NCBI RefSeq assembly: GCF_000421225.1
Contig: NZ_ATWL01000003.1
Coordinates: forward strand, 248,001 to 312,000
Direction of reading: 5' to 3'
Length of the DNA stretch: 64,000 nt
Origin: Ruania albidiflava DSM 18029
GTDB taxonomy: Bacteria; Actinomycetota; Actinomycetes; Actinomycetales; Beutenbergiaceae
Positions 44,878 to 54,567 of the stretch are shown one piece after another. Under the pieces are notes generated by a model. That model saw nothing but the letters and a program-made list of their open reading frames with translations. It was not told the origin of the DNA and ran no database searches. Position 1 is the first letter of the stretch; each line of letters opens with the position of its first letter. The translations under genes and the position numbers were made by a program.

Positions 44878-45824
44878 CCGAGCAGCTGGTGATCTCCACC
44901 GGTGAGACGGTGCTGTTCTGGGTGCTCGCACCGTTGGCCGTGCTCGGTGCACTGTCCCTGCTGTTCGCACGCCGCGTGGTGCACATCGCGGTGAGCATCG
45001 CCGGGGTGATGGTGGCGCTGGCCATCCTGTACATCGCACTGGAGGCCCCGTTCCTGGGCATCGCCCAGATCGTGGTCTACACCGGTGCGGTGATGATGCT
45101 GTTCCTGTTCGTGATCATGCTGGTGGGTGTGGACTCGGTGGAGTCCCTGGCGGAGACGCTCACCGGGCAACGGTGGATCGCCGTGGTCGGTGGTGTGGGC
45201 CTGGTGGCGCTGATGATCGCGGTCGTCACCCGGGCCGCGTTCGCCGAACCGGTCGGGCTGGCCACGGTGAACGTCGACTCCAACCCCGTCGGTGTGGCGC
45301 ACCTGATCTTCGGCGACTACATCTTCCCGTTCGAGCTCACTGCGGCGCTGCTGATCACCGCAGCCCTCGGCGCCCTCGTGCTCAGCCACCGGCGCCGGCT
45401 CGGGCGCAAGCTCGGGCAGAAGGAGACGGTCGAGGCGAAGCTGGCCGCTTTCGCCTCCGGTGCCGGGGCCACCAGCGTCGTCTCCGCCCCCGGACCCGGT
45501 GTGTACGCACGCACCAACTCCGCGGACATGCCCGCGATCGACGCCCAGGGCAAGACGCTGGACGCCTCGATCACCACAGTGCTGCGGGTCCGCGGACAGG
45601 TGCACGGCCAGGCGGACGCCACTGCGCAGACCACCCGTGCGGCCCGGATCGCCAGCGGTGCCCCGGTGATCGAGGCCGACCGGGAGGAGCAGCTCGGCAC
45701 GAGCGCCCCCGCCGAGGTGAGCTCACCCGAGCAGGCGAGCCCCGCCGTCGACGGCCCGGAGGCCACCCCACCGGACGAACGACCCGGTGAGCCGAGCAAG
45801 ACCGGTGAAGGAGACGAGCAGTGA
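44874..45824 (+). CDS. nuoJ: NADH-quinone oxidoreductase subunit J
   Basis: 316 aa. The first ~175 residues are the five-helix NuoJ core with [20 protein letters not shown]. The remaining ~140 residues form a soluble, Ala/Pro/Glu-rich C-terminal extension, about doubling the usual subunit length; such tails occur in actinobacteria. Overlaps nuoK by 4 bases (GTGA). Confidence 0.96.
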   Translation: MTEQLVISTGETVLFWVLAPLAVLGALSLLFARRVVHIAVSIAGVMVALAILYIALEAPFLGIAQIVVYTGAVMMLFLFVIMLVGVDSVESLAETLTGQRWIAVVGGVGLVALMIAVVTRAAFAEPVGLATVNVDSNPVGVAHLIFGDYIFPFELTAALLITAALGALVLSHRRRLGRKLGQKETVEAKLAAFASGAGATSVVSAPGPGVYARTNSADMPAIDAQGKTLDASITTVLRVRGQVHGQADATAQTTRAARIASGAPVIEADREEQLGTSAPAEVSSPEQASPAVDGPEATPPDERPGEPSKTGEGDEQ

Positions 45825-46120
45825 GCCTGATCAACTACCTGGTGCTCTCCGGCATCCTGTTCAGCATCGGTGCGGTGGCCGTGCTGGTGCGGCGCAACGC
45901 CCTGGTGGCGTTCATGGGTGTGGAGCTGATGCTGAACGCCGCCAACCTCACCCTGGTCACCTTTGCCCGGATGCACGGTGACCTGCACGGGCAGGTGCTG
46001 GCGTTCTTCGTCATGGTCGTGGCGGCTGCGGAGGTCGTGATCGGGCTGGCGATCATCGTGTCCATCTTCCGAACACGCGGTTCGGCGTCGCTGGACGACG
46101 TCAACCTGCTGAAGAACTGA
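45821..46120 (+). CDS. nuoK: NADH-quinone oxidoreductase subunit K
   Basis: 99 aa, three helices, GTG start overlapping the nuoJ stop. Conserved membrane glutamates lie in [17 protein letters not shown] and in [13 protein letters not shown], which belong to the proton path. 16 nt before nuoL. Confidence 0.97.
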   Translation: MSLINYLVLSGILFSIGAVAVLVRRNALVAFMGVELMLNAANLTLVTFARMHGDLHGQVLAFFVMVVAAAEVVIGLAIIVSIFRTRGSASLDDVNLLKN

Positions 46121-46136
46121 CGGGGTACGTGCGGAG

Positions 46137-48047
46137 ATGACTGTGACCAACCTTGCCTGGGTGCTGATCGCGGCACCGATGTTCGGCGCGGCGGTGCTGC
46201 TGCTGGCCGGCAAGCGCTCGAACGCCTGGGGCCACTGGCTCGGTGTGCTCGCCTCCGCGGTCTCCGCCGTGCTGGCGATCGGCATCCTCGTCGAGCTGCT
46301 CGGCCTGCCCGCCGGCGACCGGGCCAGCCAGCTGAGCCTGTACTCCTGGATCCCCGCCGGGGACTTCAGCGTGGACGTGGGGCTGCTCATCGACCCGCTG
46401 TCGGTGACGTTCGCGCTGCTGATCACGTTCGTCGGCACGTTGATCCACATCTACGCCGTGGCCTACATGGCCCAGGACGCCGCCCGGCGCCGGTTCTTCG
46501 CCTACCTGAACCTGTTCGTGGCCTCGATGCTGGTGCTGGTGCTCGCCGACTCCTACGCGCTGCTGTTCCTCGGCTGGGAAGGTGTGGGTCTCGCCTCCTA
46601 CCTGTTGATCGGGTTCTGGAACCACCGCACCGACTACGCCGTGGCCGCGAACAAGGCGTTCTTCATGAACCGGGTGGGGGACATGGGGATGCTGGTGGCG
46701 ATGATGCTGATGTTCGCCAGCGTCGGCTCGGTGGACTTCGAGACCGTGTTCGCCGCGGCCCCCGGCACCAACGAGGGCGTGCTCACCGCCACCGGCCTGA
46801 TGCTGCTGCTGGGTGCCTGCGGCAAGTCGGCACAGTTCCCGCTGCAGGCTTGGCTCGGGGACGCGATGGCCGGCCCCACGCCGGTCTCGGCGCTGATCCA
46901 CGCCGCCACCATGGTGACCGCTGGGGTGTACCTGGTGGTTCGCTCCGGCCCGATCTTCGAAGGTGCCCCCACCGCGCAGCTCGTGGTGGTCATCGTCGGC
47001 GCGATCACCCTGCTGTTCGGGGCGATCGTCGGTTGCGCCAAGGACGACCTGAAGAAGGCGCTGGCCGCCTCCACCATGTCCCAGATCGGGTACATGATGC
47101 TCGCCGCCGGCCTGGGCCCGATCGGGTACGCGTTCGCGATCTTCCACCTGATCACCCACGGGTTCTTCAAGGCTGGCCTGTTCCTCGGCGCCGGCTCGGT
47201 GATGCACGGGATGAACGACGAGATCGACATGCGCGGTTTCGGCAACCTGTCCAAGTACATGAAGATCACCTGGATCACGTTCGCCGCCGGCTGGCTCGCG
47301 ATCCTCGGCATCCCGCCGTTCTCCGGGTACTGGTCCAAGGACAAGATCATCGAGGCCGCGTTCGTCGGCGAGGGCTGGCAGCCGTGGGTGTTCGGCCTGG
47401 CCGCGATGGTCGGCGCCGGGATCACCGCGTTCTACATGTCCCGGCTGTTCTTCATGACCTTCCACGGCAAGGCCCGCTGGAACGACGGGAAGAACGACCT
47501 GCCCGGGGTGGAGCAGCACCCGCACGAGTCCCCGGCGCTGATGACCGTGCCGATGATCGTGCTGGCGATCGGGTCGGTGGCCCTCGGTGGCGTGCTGATG
47601 ATCGGGGACGGCTTCACCACCTGGCTGGAGCCGGTCACCGGGGTGGCCGAGCACCACGAGCCGGTGCTGCCGGCGCCGGTGATCATCATCGCCACCCTGG
47701 TGCTGGTGCTGCTCGGCGCCTTCCTCGCCTGGCGCCAGTACGCCGCCGCGGAGGTGCCGATCACCCCGCCCGCAGGCAGCTGGCTCACCCGCGCCGCCCG
47801 CGCGGACCTGTACCAGGACGCCACCAACGAGACCCTCGTCGGCCGGCCGGGCGAGCACCTCACCCGGGTGCTCACCTACACCGACACCGCAGTGGTCGAC
47901 GGCGCAGTAGGCGGGCTCGGGTCCGGCGCCGTGGGCTGGGGGGAGCGTTGGCGCCGCCTGCAGAACGGGTTCGTCCGGTCCTACGCCTCACTCATGCTCG
48001 TCGGTGTGGTGCTCGCCCTAGTCGTCGTCCTCGCCACGCGAGTCTGA
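46137..48047 (+). CDS. nuoL: NADH-quinone oxidoreductase subunit L
   Basis: 636 aa antiporter-like proton-pumping subunit with the long lateral helix at its C-terminus. Motifs: [37 protein letters not shown] and [16 protein letters not shown]. The start could also be GTG 46143, which has a better-spaced GGAG; the difference is two residues. 13 nt before nuoM. Confidence 0.97.
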   Translation: MTVTNLAWVLIAAPMFGAAVLLLAGKRSNAWGHWLGVLASAVSAVLAIGILVELLGLPAGDRASQLSLYSWIPAGDFSVDVGLLIDPLSVTFALLITFVGTLIHIYAVAYMAQDAARRRFFAYLNLFVASMLVLVLADSYALLFLGWEGVGLASYLLIGFWNHRTDYAVAANKAFFMNRVGDMGMLVAMMLMFASVGSVDFETVFAAAPGTNEGVLTATGLMLLLGACGKSAQFPLQAWLGDAMAGPTPVSALIHAATMVTAGVYLVVRSGPIFEGAPTAQLVVVIVGAITLLFGAIVGCAKDDLKKALAASTMSQIGYMMLAAGLGPIGYAFAIFHLITHGFFKAGLFLGAGSVMHGMNDEIDMRGFGNLSKYMKITWITFAAGWLAILGIPPFSGYWSKDKIIEAAFVGEGWQPWVFGLAAMVGAGITAFYMSRLFFMTFHGKARWNDGKNDLPGVEQHPHESPALMTVPMIVLAIGSVALGGVLMIGDGFTTWLEPVTGVAEHHEPVLPAPVIIIATLVLVLLGAFLAWRQYAAAEVPITPPAGSWLTRAARADLYQDATNETLVGRPGEHLTRVLTYTDTAVVDGAVGGLGSGAVGWGERWRRLQNGFVRSYASLMLVGVVLALVVVLATRV

Positions 48048-48060
48048 GTCGGAGAAACGA

Positions 48061-49599
48061 ATGCCTGCACAACTCGCTGACCTTCCCTGGCTCACCGTCC
48101 TGATCGCGGTGCCCGCTGTGGCCGCTGCGCTGATCTGGTTGGTGCCAGCACTGCGCAAGATCGCCCGCCCGCTCGGCATGGCGGTAGCCGTGCTCGTGCT
48201 CATCGGCACGATCGTGATGGCCACTGGCTTCGATGCGGCCGGCGGCTACCAGTTCACCGAGACCTACACCTGGATGGCCCAGCTGGGCGTCTCCTGGGCG
48301 GTGGGCGTGAACGGGATGGGCCTGGTGCTCATCCTGCTCTCGGTGGTGCTGGTGCCGATCGTGATGCTCGCCTCCTGGAACGAGGTGGTGCTCCCCGAGG
48401 GCATCAAGGCCGAGGCCGCCGCCAAGGCGCTGGCCTACCGGCGCGCCGGGTACGTGGCGCTGCTGCTGCTCCTCGAGGCGATGATGATCGGGGTGTTCGC
48501 CGCCCGCGACCTGTTCCTCTTCTACATCCTGTTCGAGGCCATGCTGGTGCCGGTCTACTTCATGATCGGCGCCTACGGCGGGGCGGGCCGGCGGGCGGCA
48601 GCGATCAAGTTCCTGCTCTACGGCCTGGCCGGCGGTCTGGTGATGCTGGCCGGTGTGGTGCTGGTGGCCGTGCGTTCCGGTGGTGGTGAGGGTGCACTGC
48701 TGCTGGAGAACCTCGCGGACGTGGCCGCCGGGGACAGCGCCGCCGTACAGATGTGGATCTTCCTCACCTTCTTCGTGGCGTTCGCGATCAAGGCGCCGAT
48801 GGTGCCGGTGCACACCTGGTTGCCGGATGCGGCCGGGCAGGCACCGCCAGGGACCTCCACGCTGCTGGTCGGTGTGCTGGACAAGGTGGGCACCTTCGGC
48901 ATGATCGCCATCTGCCTCCCGCTGTTCCCCGGCGCATCGGCCGCGGCGGCACCGGTGATCATCGTGCTGGCGATCCTGTCGATCATCTACGGCGGCATCC
49001 TGGCGATCGGCCAGCACGACCTGATGCGGATGATCGCCTTCTCCTCGGTGTCCCACTTCGGGTTCATCGTGATGGGTGTGTTCGTCGGCACCCAGACCGC
49101 GATGGTCGGCGCGATGCTGTACATGGTCGCCCACGGGGTGACGATCGCCGCCCTGTTCCTCATCTCCGGGTTCCTCACCCAGCGTGGTGCGACTGCGGAC
49201 ATGCGCACCTACTCCGGGATGCAACGCATCACCCCGGTGATCGCCGGCACCTGGCTGCTGGCCGGGCTCGCCTCCCTGGCGCTGCCGGGCCTGAGCGGCT
49301 TCGTGCCGGAGTACCTGGTGTTCCTCGGCAGCTTCGAGGCGCACGCCGCCTACGGCGCCTTCGCCGTCATCGGTGTGGTGCTCTCCGCGCTGTACATCCT
49401 GCTGGCCTACAAGCGGATCTTCACCGGCCCGGTGGAGGCCGCCCGGGCCGAGCTGACCGACGCCGGTGGGCGAGAACGGTGGACCATCGTGCCGCTCGTC
49501 CTGCTGGTGCTGTTCCTCGGCTTCTACCCAGCCCCGGTGCTCGACCTGCTCACCGGCCCGGCTGACCAGTTCGTCGCGATCCTCGGGAGCGCCTCATGA
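48061..49599 (+). CDS. nuoM: NADH-quinone oxidoreductase subunit M
   Basis: 512 aa antiporter-like proton-pumping subunit. Motifs are LFYILFEAMLVPVYFMIGAY, FAIKAPMVPVHTWLPDA and AFSSVSHFGFIVMGVFVG. GGAGAAA lies before ATG 48061. Overlaps nuoN by 4 bases (ATGA). Confidence 0.97.
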   Translation: MPAQLADLPWLTVLIAVPAVAAALIWLVPALRKIARPLGMAVAVLVLIGTIVMATGFDAAGGYQFTETYTWMAQLGVSWAVGVNGMGLVLILLSVVLVPIVMLASWNEVVLPEGIKAEAAAKALAYRRAGYVALLLLLEAMMIGVFAARDLFLFYILFEAMLVPVYFMIGAYGGAGRRAAAIKFLLYGLAGGLVMLAGVVLVAVRSGGGEGALLLENLADVAAGDSAAVQMWIFLTFFVAFAIKAPMVPVHTWLPDAAGQAPPGTSTLLVGVLDKVGTFGMIAICLPLFPGASAAAAPVIIVLAILSIIYGGILAIGQHDLMRMIAFSSVSHFGFIVMGVFVGTQTAMVGAMLYMVAHGVTIAALFLISGFLTQRGATADMRTYSGMQRITPVIAGTWLLAGLASLALPGLSGFVPEYLVFLGSFEAHAAYGAFAVIGVVLSALYILLAYKRIFTGPVEAARAELTDAGGRERWTIVPLVLLVLFLGFYPAPVLDLLTGPADQFVAILGSAS

Positions 49600-51170
49600 A
49601 TTCCTTCGTCCCGCCGGAGATCGACTGGGCGGCGCTCAGCCCGATCCTCATCGTGCTCGGCGCAGCCGTGGTGGGCGTGCTGATCGAGGCCTTCGTGGCC
49701 GGCAAGGTCCGCCGCACCGTGCAGGTGCTGCTGTCCGTGCTCGCCCTGGGCGCGGCCCTGGTGACCGTCGCCTGGCGTTGGACCGTGGTGCAGTCCCAGG
49801 GTGCCACCTCGCTGGTGGCCGGTGCCGTGGTGGAGGATGCCCCGGCGCTGCTGACGCAAGGGATCGTGCTCATCTGCGCGTTCGTCGGGTTGCTGGTGAT
49901 CGCCGAGCGCTCCGGCGGTGAGGACGCGTTCGCGCCCACCGCCGCAGCGGTGCCCGGGTCGGCGTACGAGACCCAGGCCCGCCGGATGGGCCTGGTGCAG
50001 ACCGAGGCCTACCCGCTGGTGCTGTTCTCCGTGGGCGGCATGCTGATCTTCCCGGCGGCCACCGACCTGCTGACCCTGTTCATCGCGCTCGAGGTGCTGT
50101 CCCTGCCGCTGTACCTGCTCTCTGGGCTGGCCCGCCGGCGCCGGCTGCTGTCCCAGGAAGCGTCGCTGAAGTACTTCCTGCTCGGGGCGTTCTCCTCCGC
50201 GTTCTTCCTCATGGGCGTGGCCCTGCTGTACGGCTACTCCGGGTCCGTGCACCTGACCGAGGTGGCCACCGCCGTCCCGCAGATGACCGGCATGGACGGG
50301 GTGCTGCTCGCCGGAGTGATCCTGGTGATCATCGGGCTGCTGTTCAAGGTCGGTGCCGTACCGTTCCACTCCTGGATCCCGGACGTCTACCACGGGGCCC
50401 CCACCCCGATCACCGGGTTCATGGCAGCATGCACCAAGATCGCGGCGTTCGCGGCGCTGGTGCGGTTCGTGTACGTGGTGGCCCCGGGGCTGAGCTGGGA
50501 CCTGAGCCCCGCGCTGTGGATCATCGCGATCCTCACCATGCTGGTCGGCACAGTGGTGGGCATCGTGCAGACGAACATCAAGCGGATGCTCGCCTACTCC
50601 TCGGTGGCGCACGCCGGGTTCGTGCTCCTCGGTGTGGTCGCCTGGACCTCGTCGGGGATCAGCTCGGTGTGGGTGTACCTGCTCGTCTACGGTCTGGCCA
50701 CGGTCGGTGCCTTCGGGCTGGTCTCCCTGGTGCGGGAGCGGGACGCCGAGGGTAACGTGACCGCGGAGGCGGGGCACCTGAGCCAGTGGGCCGGCCTGGG
50801 CCGGCGCCATCCGGTGGTGGCCGTGTGCTTCACCGTCTTCCTGCTCTCTTTCGCCGGGATCCCGCTGACCGCAGGGTTCATCGGCAAGTACGTGGTGTTC
50901 GCGGCCGCGATCGAGGGTGGTGCGTGGCCGTTGGTGCTGGTGGCGGTGGCCGCCTCCGCGGCAGCTGCGTTCTTCTACGTGCGGGTGATCGTGCTGATGT
51001 TCTTCACCGAGCCCGCCGAGGACGCCCTGGGGGCACGGGCCACCGTGGTGCGCACCGAGGGGCTGAGCGTGGTGGCGGTCGCGGTCTGCGCGATCGGTAC
51101 CGTGCTGCTCGGCGTGCTGCCCGGCCCGTTGTTGGACCTGGCCGCGGATGCCACTAAGTTCCTGTTGTGA
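49596..51170 (+). CDS. nuoN: NADH-quinone oxidoreductase subunit N
   Basis: 524 aa third antiporter-like pump subunit. Motifs: FIALEVLSLPLYLLSGLARR, KVGAVPFHSWIPDVYHGAPT and LAYSSVAHAGFVLLGVVAW. Last complex I gene; its stop overlaps the polyprenyl synthase start (GTGA), so that enzyme is co-translated with the complex. Confidence 0.97.
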   Translation: MNSFVPPEIDWAALSPILIVLGAAVVGVLIEAFVAGKVRRTVQVLLSVLALGAALVTVAWRWTVVQSQGATSLVAGAVVEDAPALLTQGIVLICAFVGLLVIAERSGGEDAFAPTAAAVPGSAYETQARRMGLVQTEAYPLVLFSVGGMLIFPAATDLLTLFIALEVLSLPLYLLSGLARRRRLLSQEASLKYFLLGAFSSAFFLMGVALLYGYSGSVHLTEVATAVPQMTGMDGVLLAGVILVIIGLLFKVGAVPFHSWIPDVYHGAPTPITGFMAACTKIAAFAALVRFVYVVAPGLSWDLSPALWIIAILTMLVGTVVGIVQTNIKRMLAYSSVAHAGFVLLGVVAWTSSGISSVWVYLLVYGLATVGAFGLVSLVRERDAEGNVTAEAGHLSQWAGLGRRHPVVAVCFTVFLLSFAGIPLTAGFIGKYVVFAAAIEGGAWPLVLVAVAASAAAAFFYVRVIVLMFFTEPAEDALGARATVVRTEGLSVVAVAVCAIGTVLLGVLPGPLLDLAADATKFLL

Positions 51171-52171
51171 CCCAAGGCAACCTTCCGCTCGGTGACTCCG
51201 GCCTGCAGGCCGTCCTGGCCGAGGAGCTCGAGGACATCGAGCGGCGGCTGACCGAGGCCGCCCGCAGCGCCGACCCGCTGGTCGACCCGTCCGCCGGGCA
51301 CCTGCTCGCCGCCGGCGGTAAACGGATCCGGCCGGTGCTGGTGCTGCTGACCAGCCAGTTCGGCACCGGGGTGAACGACCAGGTGCGGGCCGCAGCGGTG
51401 GCTACCGAGCTGACCCACCTGGCCACGCTCTACCACGACGACGTGATGGACTCCGCTCCGCTGCGTCGCGGTGCGCCCAGCGCGCACGAGGTGTGGGGCA
51501 ACTCGGTGGCGATCCTCACCGGTGACCTGCTGTTCGCCCGGGCCTCGAGGATCGTGGCCGACCTGGGCCCGCAGGCGGTGCGGATCCAGGCGGAGGCGTT
51601 CGAGCGGCTGGTGCTCGGCCAGCTGCACGAGACCCTCGGGCCGCGGGAGGACGAGGACCCGATCGAGCACTACCTGCAGGTGCTGGCGGACAAGACCGGT
51701 TCGCTGATCGCCGCTGCCGCGCACTACGGCACCATCCTCTCCGGGGCGAGCACCGTGGTGGAGGAAGCGGCAGTGGCGTATGCGGAGAAGGTGGGGGTGG
51801 CCTTCCAGCTCGCCGACGACGTGATCGACCTGGTCTCCGACGCCGCCACCACCGGCAAGACCCCGGGCACCGACCTGCGCGAAGGGGTGCCGACCATGCC
51901 GGTGCTGCTGCTGCGCCGCGCGGCGGAGACCGGTGAGCTGGACGAGGCCGGCCGCCGACTGGTCACCGACCTGGACGGTGACCTCAGCGACGATGCGGTG
52001 CTCGCCGACGTGCTCGGCCGGCTGAACGCCCACCCGGTGCTGGAGCAGGCGCGGGCGATGGCCCGGCAGTGGGCGCAGGAGGCGGTGGCCGAGCTGGCCG
52101 CCTTGCCGGAGAGCCCCACCAAGGAAGCCCTGCACGAGTTCGCGCACCTGCTGGTCGACCGGCTCGCCTGA
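51167..52171 (+). CDS. Polyprenyl diphosphate synthase (menaquinone side chain)
   Basis: 334 aa trans-prenyltransferase that chains isopentenyl diphosphate into a long polyprenyl diphosphate. Both Asp-rich motifs are present: DDVMD at residue 91 and DDVID at residue 217, with GGKRIRPVLVLL near the start. The residues before the first motif (ATLYH) are small, as expected for long-chain products. The GTG start overlaps nuoN. As the last gene of the nuo operon it most likely supplies the tail of the quinone that complex I reduces. Exact chain length cannot be read from the sequence. Confidence 0.93.
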   Translation: MTQGNLPLGDSGLQAVLAEELEDIERRLTEAARSADPLVDPSAGHLLAAGGKRIRPVLVLLTSQFGTGVNDQVRAAAVATELTHLATLYHDDVMDSAPLRRGAPSAHEVWGNSVAILTGDLLFARASRIVADLGPQAVRIQAEAFERLVLGQLHETLGPREDEDPIEHYLQVLADKTGSLIAAAAHYGTILSGASTVVEEAAVAYAEKVGVAFQLADDVIDLVSDAATTGKTPGTDLREGVPTMPVLLLRRAAETGELDEAGRRLVTDLDGDLSDDAVLADVLGRLNAHPVLEQARAMARQWAQEAVAELAALPESPTKEALHEFAHLLVDRLA

Positions 52172-52184
52172 CTCCACCAGCCGG

Positions 52185-52246
52185 TCGCGAACGCTCTCCT
52201 GTGCGGCGGGCAAGCGCTTGCCCGCCGCACAGGAGAGCGTTCGCGA
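52185..52246. repeat. 60-bp palindrome family, copy 2 (perfect 62-bp palindrome)
   Basis: Every position from 52185 to 52246 pairs with its mirror partner, with no loop; the centre is GGCAAGCGCTTGCC. The family ends CGCGAACGCTC/GAGCGTTCGCG lie at 52186-52245. It is 13 nt after the polyprenyl synthase stop and convergent with the symporter gene, so two-way termination is plausible. Confidence 0.95.
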
Positions 52247-52318
52247 GATGAGGAGAAGCCGGCAGCGCCGCCACCTCGGGTCGAGGGTGACGGCGCTGCG
52301 CGTCCTGGGGCGGGTGGC

Positions 52319-53932
52319 TCAGTGGGCCACTGTGGCCTTCTCCGCCCCGGTGCCGGTGAGCGAGCGCACCTCCATCTCGGCGTACTTGGCCTTGTTGAAC
52401 TCCTTGGAGATCACCGTGCCCAGCCAGCCGAAGAAGAACCCGGCCGGGATGGACACCAGTCCGGGGTTGTCCAGCGGGAACCAGTGGAAGTCCACGCCCT
52501 GGAACATCGAGGCGCTCAGGCCCGTCTCCGGGTCCACCGGCTTGCCGGAGACCGCGGGGGAGAAGATGATCAGCGTCACCGCGGTGGTCAGCCCGCCGTA
52601 GATCGCCCACAGCGCACCGGAGGTGTTGAACCGCTTCCAGAACAGCGAGTACAGGATCACCGGCAGGTTGGCGCTGGCCGCCACGGCGAACGCGAGCGCC
52701 ACCAGGAAGGCGATGTTCTGCCCGTTGGCGATCACACCACCGACGATCGCCACCGCACCGATCACCACAGCGGCCCGGCGGGCGATCTTCATCTCCTGCT
52801 TCGGGTCCTCCTGGCCCTTCTTGATCACGTTGGTGTACAGGTCGTGGGCGAAGGAGGCCGAGGCGGTGATCGTCAGCCCGGCCACCACCGCCAGGATGGT
52901 CGCGAATGCCACAGCGGAGATGATCCCGAGCAGGATCGTGCCGCCCAGCTCGTAGGCCAGCAGCGGAGCAGCGGAGTTCACCCCACCCGGGGCCGCGAGG
53001 ATGTTGTCCGCACCCACCAGGGCGCCGGCGCCGAAGCCGAGCACCAGGGTGAACAGATAGAACAACCCGATCAGCGCGATCGCCCAGGTCACCGAGCGGC
53101 GCGCCTCCTTGGCCGAGGGCACCGTGTAGAACCGCATCAACACGTGCGGCAGACCTGCGGTGCCGAGCACCAAAGCGATCGCCAGGGAGATGAAGTCCAG
53201 CTTGGAGATCGCCGAGGCGCCGTACTTGTTCATCGGGTCGAGCAGGTGCAGCCCGTCGGCGCCGGCGGTGTCCAGCGCGTGGCCGAGCAGGTTGGACAGG
53301 TTGAACCCGTGCTGAGCCATGATCCACACGGTCATGCCAGCGGCGCCGACGATCAGCAGCACCGCCTTGACGATCTGCACCCAGGTGGTGCCCTTCATCC
53401 CGCCGACGAGCACGTAGAACACCATGATTGCCCCGACGACGGCGATCACGATCGACTGCCCGGTCCGGCCGGTGACGCCGAGCAGCAGCGCCACCAGACC
53501 CCCGGCGCCGGCCATCTGGGCGAGCAGGTAGAAGAACGAGACCGCCAGCGTGGAGGCGGCCGCAGCGGTGCGCACCGGGCGCTGGCGCATCCGGAAGGAG
53601 AGCACGTCGGCCATCGTGAACCGGCCGGTGTTCCGGAGCAGCTCGGCCACCAGCAGCAGCGCCACCAGCCAGGCCACGAGGAACCCGATCGAGTACAGGA
53701 AGCCGTCGTAGCCGTACACCGCGACCGCACCGGCGATGCCGAGGAAGGAAGCCGCGGACAGGTAGTCGCCGGAGATCGCGATGCCGTTCTGCGGACCGGT
53801 GAAGGACCGGCCACCGGCGTAGAAGTCCGCGGTGGACTTGTTGTTCCGGGAGGCGCGGATCACGATCACCATCGTGGCGACCACGAAGAGCCCGAAGATG
53901 GTGAAGTTCACCAGGCTGTTGCCGATGTCCAT
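52319..53932 (-). CDS. Sodium:solute symporter (ActP/MctC-like, acetate/pyruvate type)
   Basis: 537 aa, about 13 helices, SSS family. Monocarboxylate-type signatures: STADFYAGGRSFTGPQNGIA, SGDYLSAASFLGIAG and GTAGLPHVLMRFYTVPSAKE. It imports acetate, propionate or pyruvate with Na+ or H+. It starts where the DUF485 gene ends (one-base overlap at 53932), the common ActP-DUF485 pairing. The operon faces the nuo operon. Confidence 0.93.
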   Translation of the reverse strand: MDIGNSLVNFTIFGLFVVATMVIVIRASRNNKSTADFYAGGRSFTGPQNGIAISGDYLSAASFLGIAGAVAVYGYDGFLYSIGFLVAWLVALLLVAELLRNTGRFTMADVLSFRMRQRPVRTAAAASTLAVSFFYLLAQMAGAGGLVALLLGVTGRTGQSIVIAVVGAIMVFYVLVGGMKGTTWVQIVKAVLLIVGAAGMTVWIMAQHGFNLSNLLGHALDTAGADGLHLLDPMNKYGASAISKLDFISLAIALVLGTAGLPHVLMRFYTVPSAKEARRSVTWAIALIGLFYLFTLVLGFGAGALVGADNILAAPGGVNSAAPLLAYELGGTILLGIISAVAFATILAVVAGLTITASASFAHDLYTNVIKKGQEDPKQEMKIARRAAVVIGAVAIVGGVIANGQNIAFLVALAFAVAASANLPVILYSLFWKRFNTSGALWAIYGGLTTAVTLIIFSPAVSGKPVDPETGLSASMFQGVDFHWFPLDNPGLVSIPAGFFFGWLGTVISKEFNKAKYAEMEVRSLTGTGAEKATVAH

Positions 53933-54321
53933 CAGAGGTCCCCCTCTTCCAGGCTGGTACGGATCTTGTCCGCGATCGGGTCCAGCCGCCGGTTCGCGTG
54001 CCGCACGTAGCCGAACGTGATGCCGAACGTGGTGACGAACTGCGCCAGTCCGAACAGCAGGCCGATGTTCACGTGCCCGATCACCGGGGTGGCCATGAAC
54101 TCCACGGCGTAGGTGGACAGCAGCACGTAGGTCAGGTACCAGAGCAGGAACGCGGCGGTCATCGGGAACGCGAACGTGCGCACCCGCCGGCGCAGCTCCT
54201 GGAACTCCGGTGAGGCCTGTGCACGTTCGAACTCTGCTGCGGTGACGACGCGTTCGCCACGTGGTGGCGCCCCGGGTGCAGCTGTACCCGAGGCGGCGGG
54301 ACCGGCACTGTCGGCAGTCAC
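53932..54321 (-). CDS. DUF485 membrane protein, symporter partner
   Basis: 129 aa from the GTG at 54321, which has AAAGGAG 6 nt upstream (a longer form from 54363 is possible). N-terminal Ala/Pro linker, then two helices (AFPMTAAFLLWYLTYVLLST and GLLFGLAQFVTTFGITFGYV), the DUF485 pattern. DUF485 proteins accompany acetate symporters (YjcH-ActP) and are thought to aid assembly or regulation. Co-transcribed with the symporter. Confidence 0.9.
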   Translation of the reverse strand: MTADSAGPAASGTAAPGAPPRGERVVTAAEFERAQASPEFQELRRRVRTFAFPMTAAFLLWYLTYVLLSTYAVEFMATPVIGHVNIGLLFGLAQFVTTFGITFGYVRHANRRLDPIADKIRTSLEEGDL

Positions 54322-54511
54322 TGCGGGCTCCTTTGCTCGAGGTCTGGGTGTGACGACCGTCACGTTACGAGCGAGTCGTCGACGGCGGAACGCCCCTGGC
54401 CCGTCCGGGCGGCAGGTGGCGCTCTGCTTCGGTAGGCGGCGCGCCGTGGCGCGGTGAACGGTCGCTCTGCCGCGACGAGCGGTCCGACCCGCACCGCAAC
54501 CTCACGAAGGA

Positions 54512-54529
54512 CCGGGCACCGGTGCCCGG
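54512..54529. terminator. 18-bp palindrome downstream of the second symporter
   Basis: CCGGGCACCGGTGCCCGG, perfect, 38 nt past the stop of the gene at 54568 (minus strand). Likely its terminator; bases 54322-54511 show no gene and presumably hold the promoter of the DUF485-symporter operon. Confidence 0.5.
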
Positions 54530-54567
54530 GTTTGATTGACAGGCTCGGGACCCTGGCGGCCGAGGGA

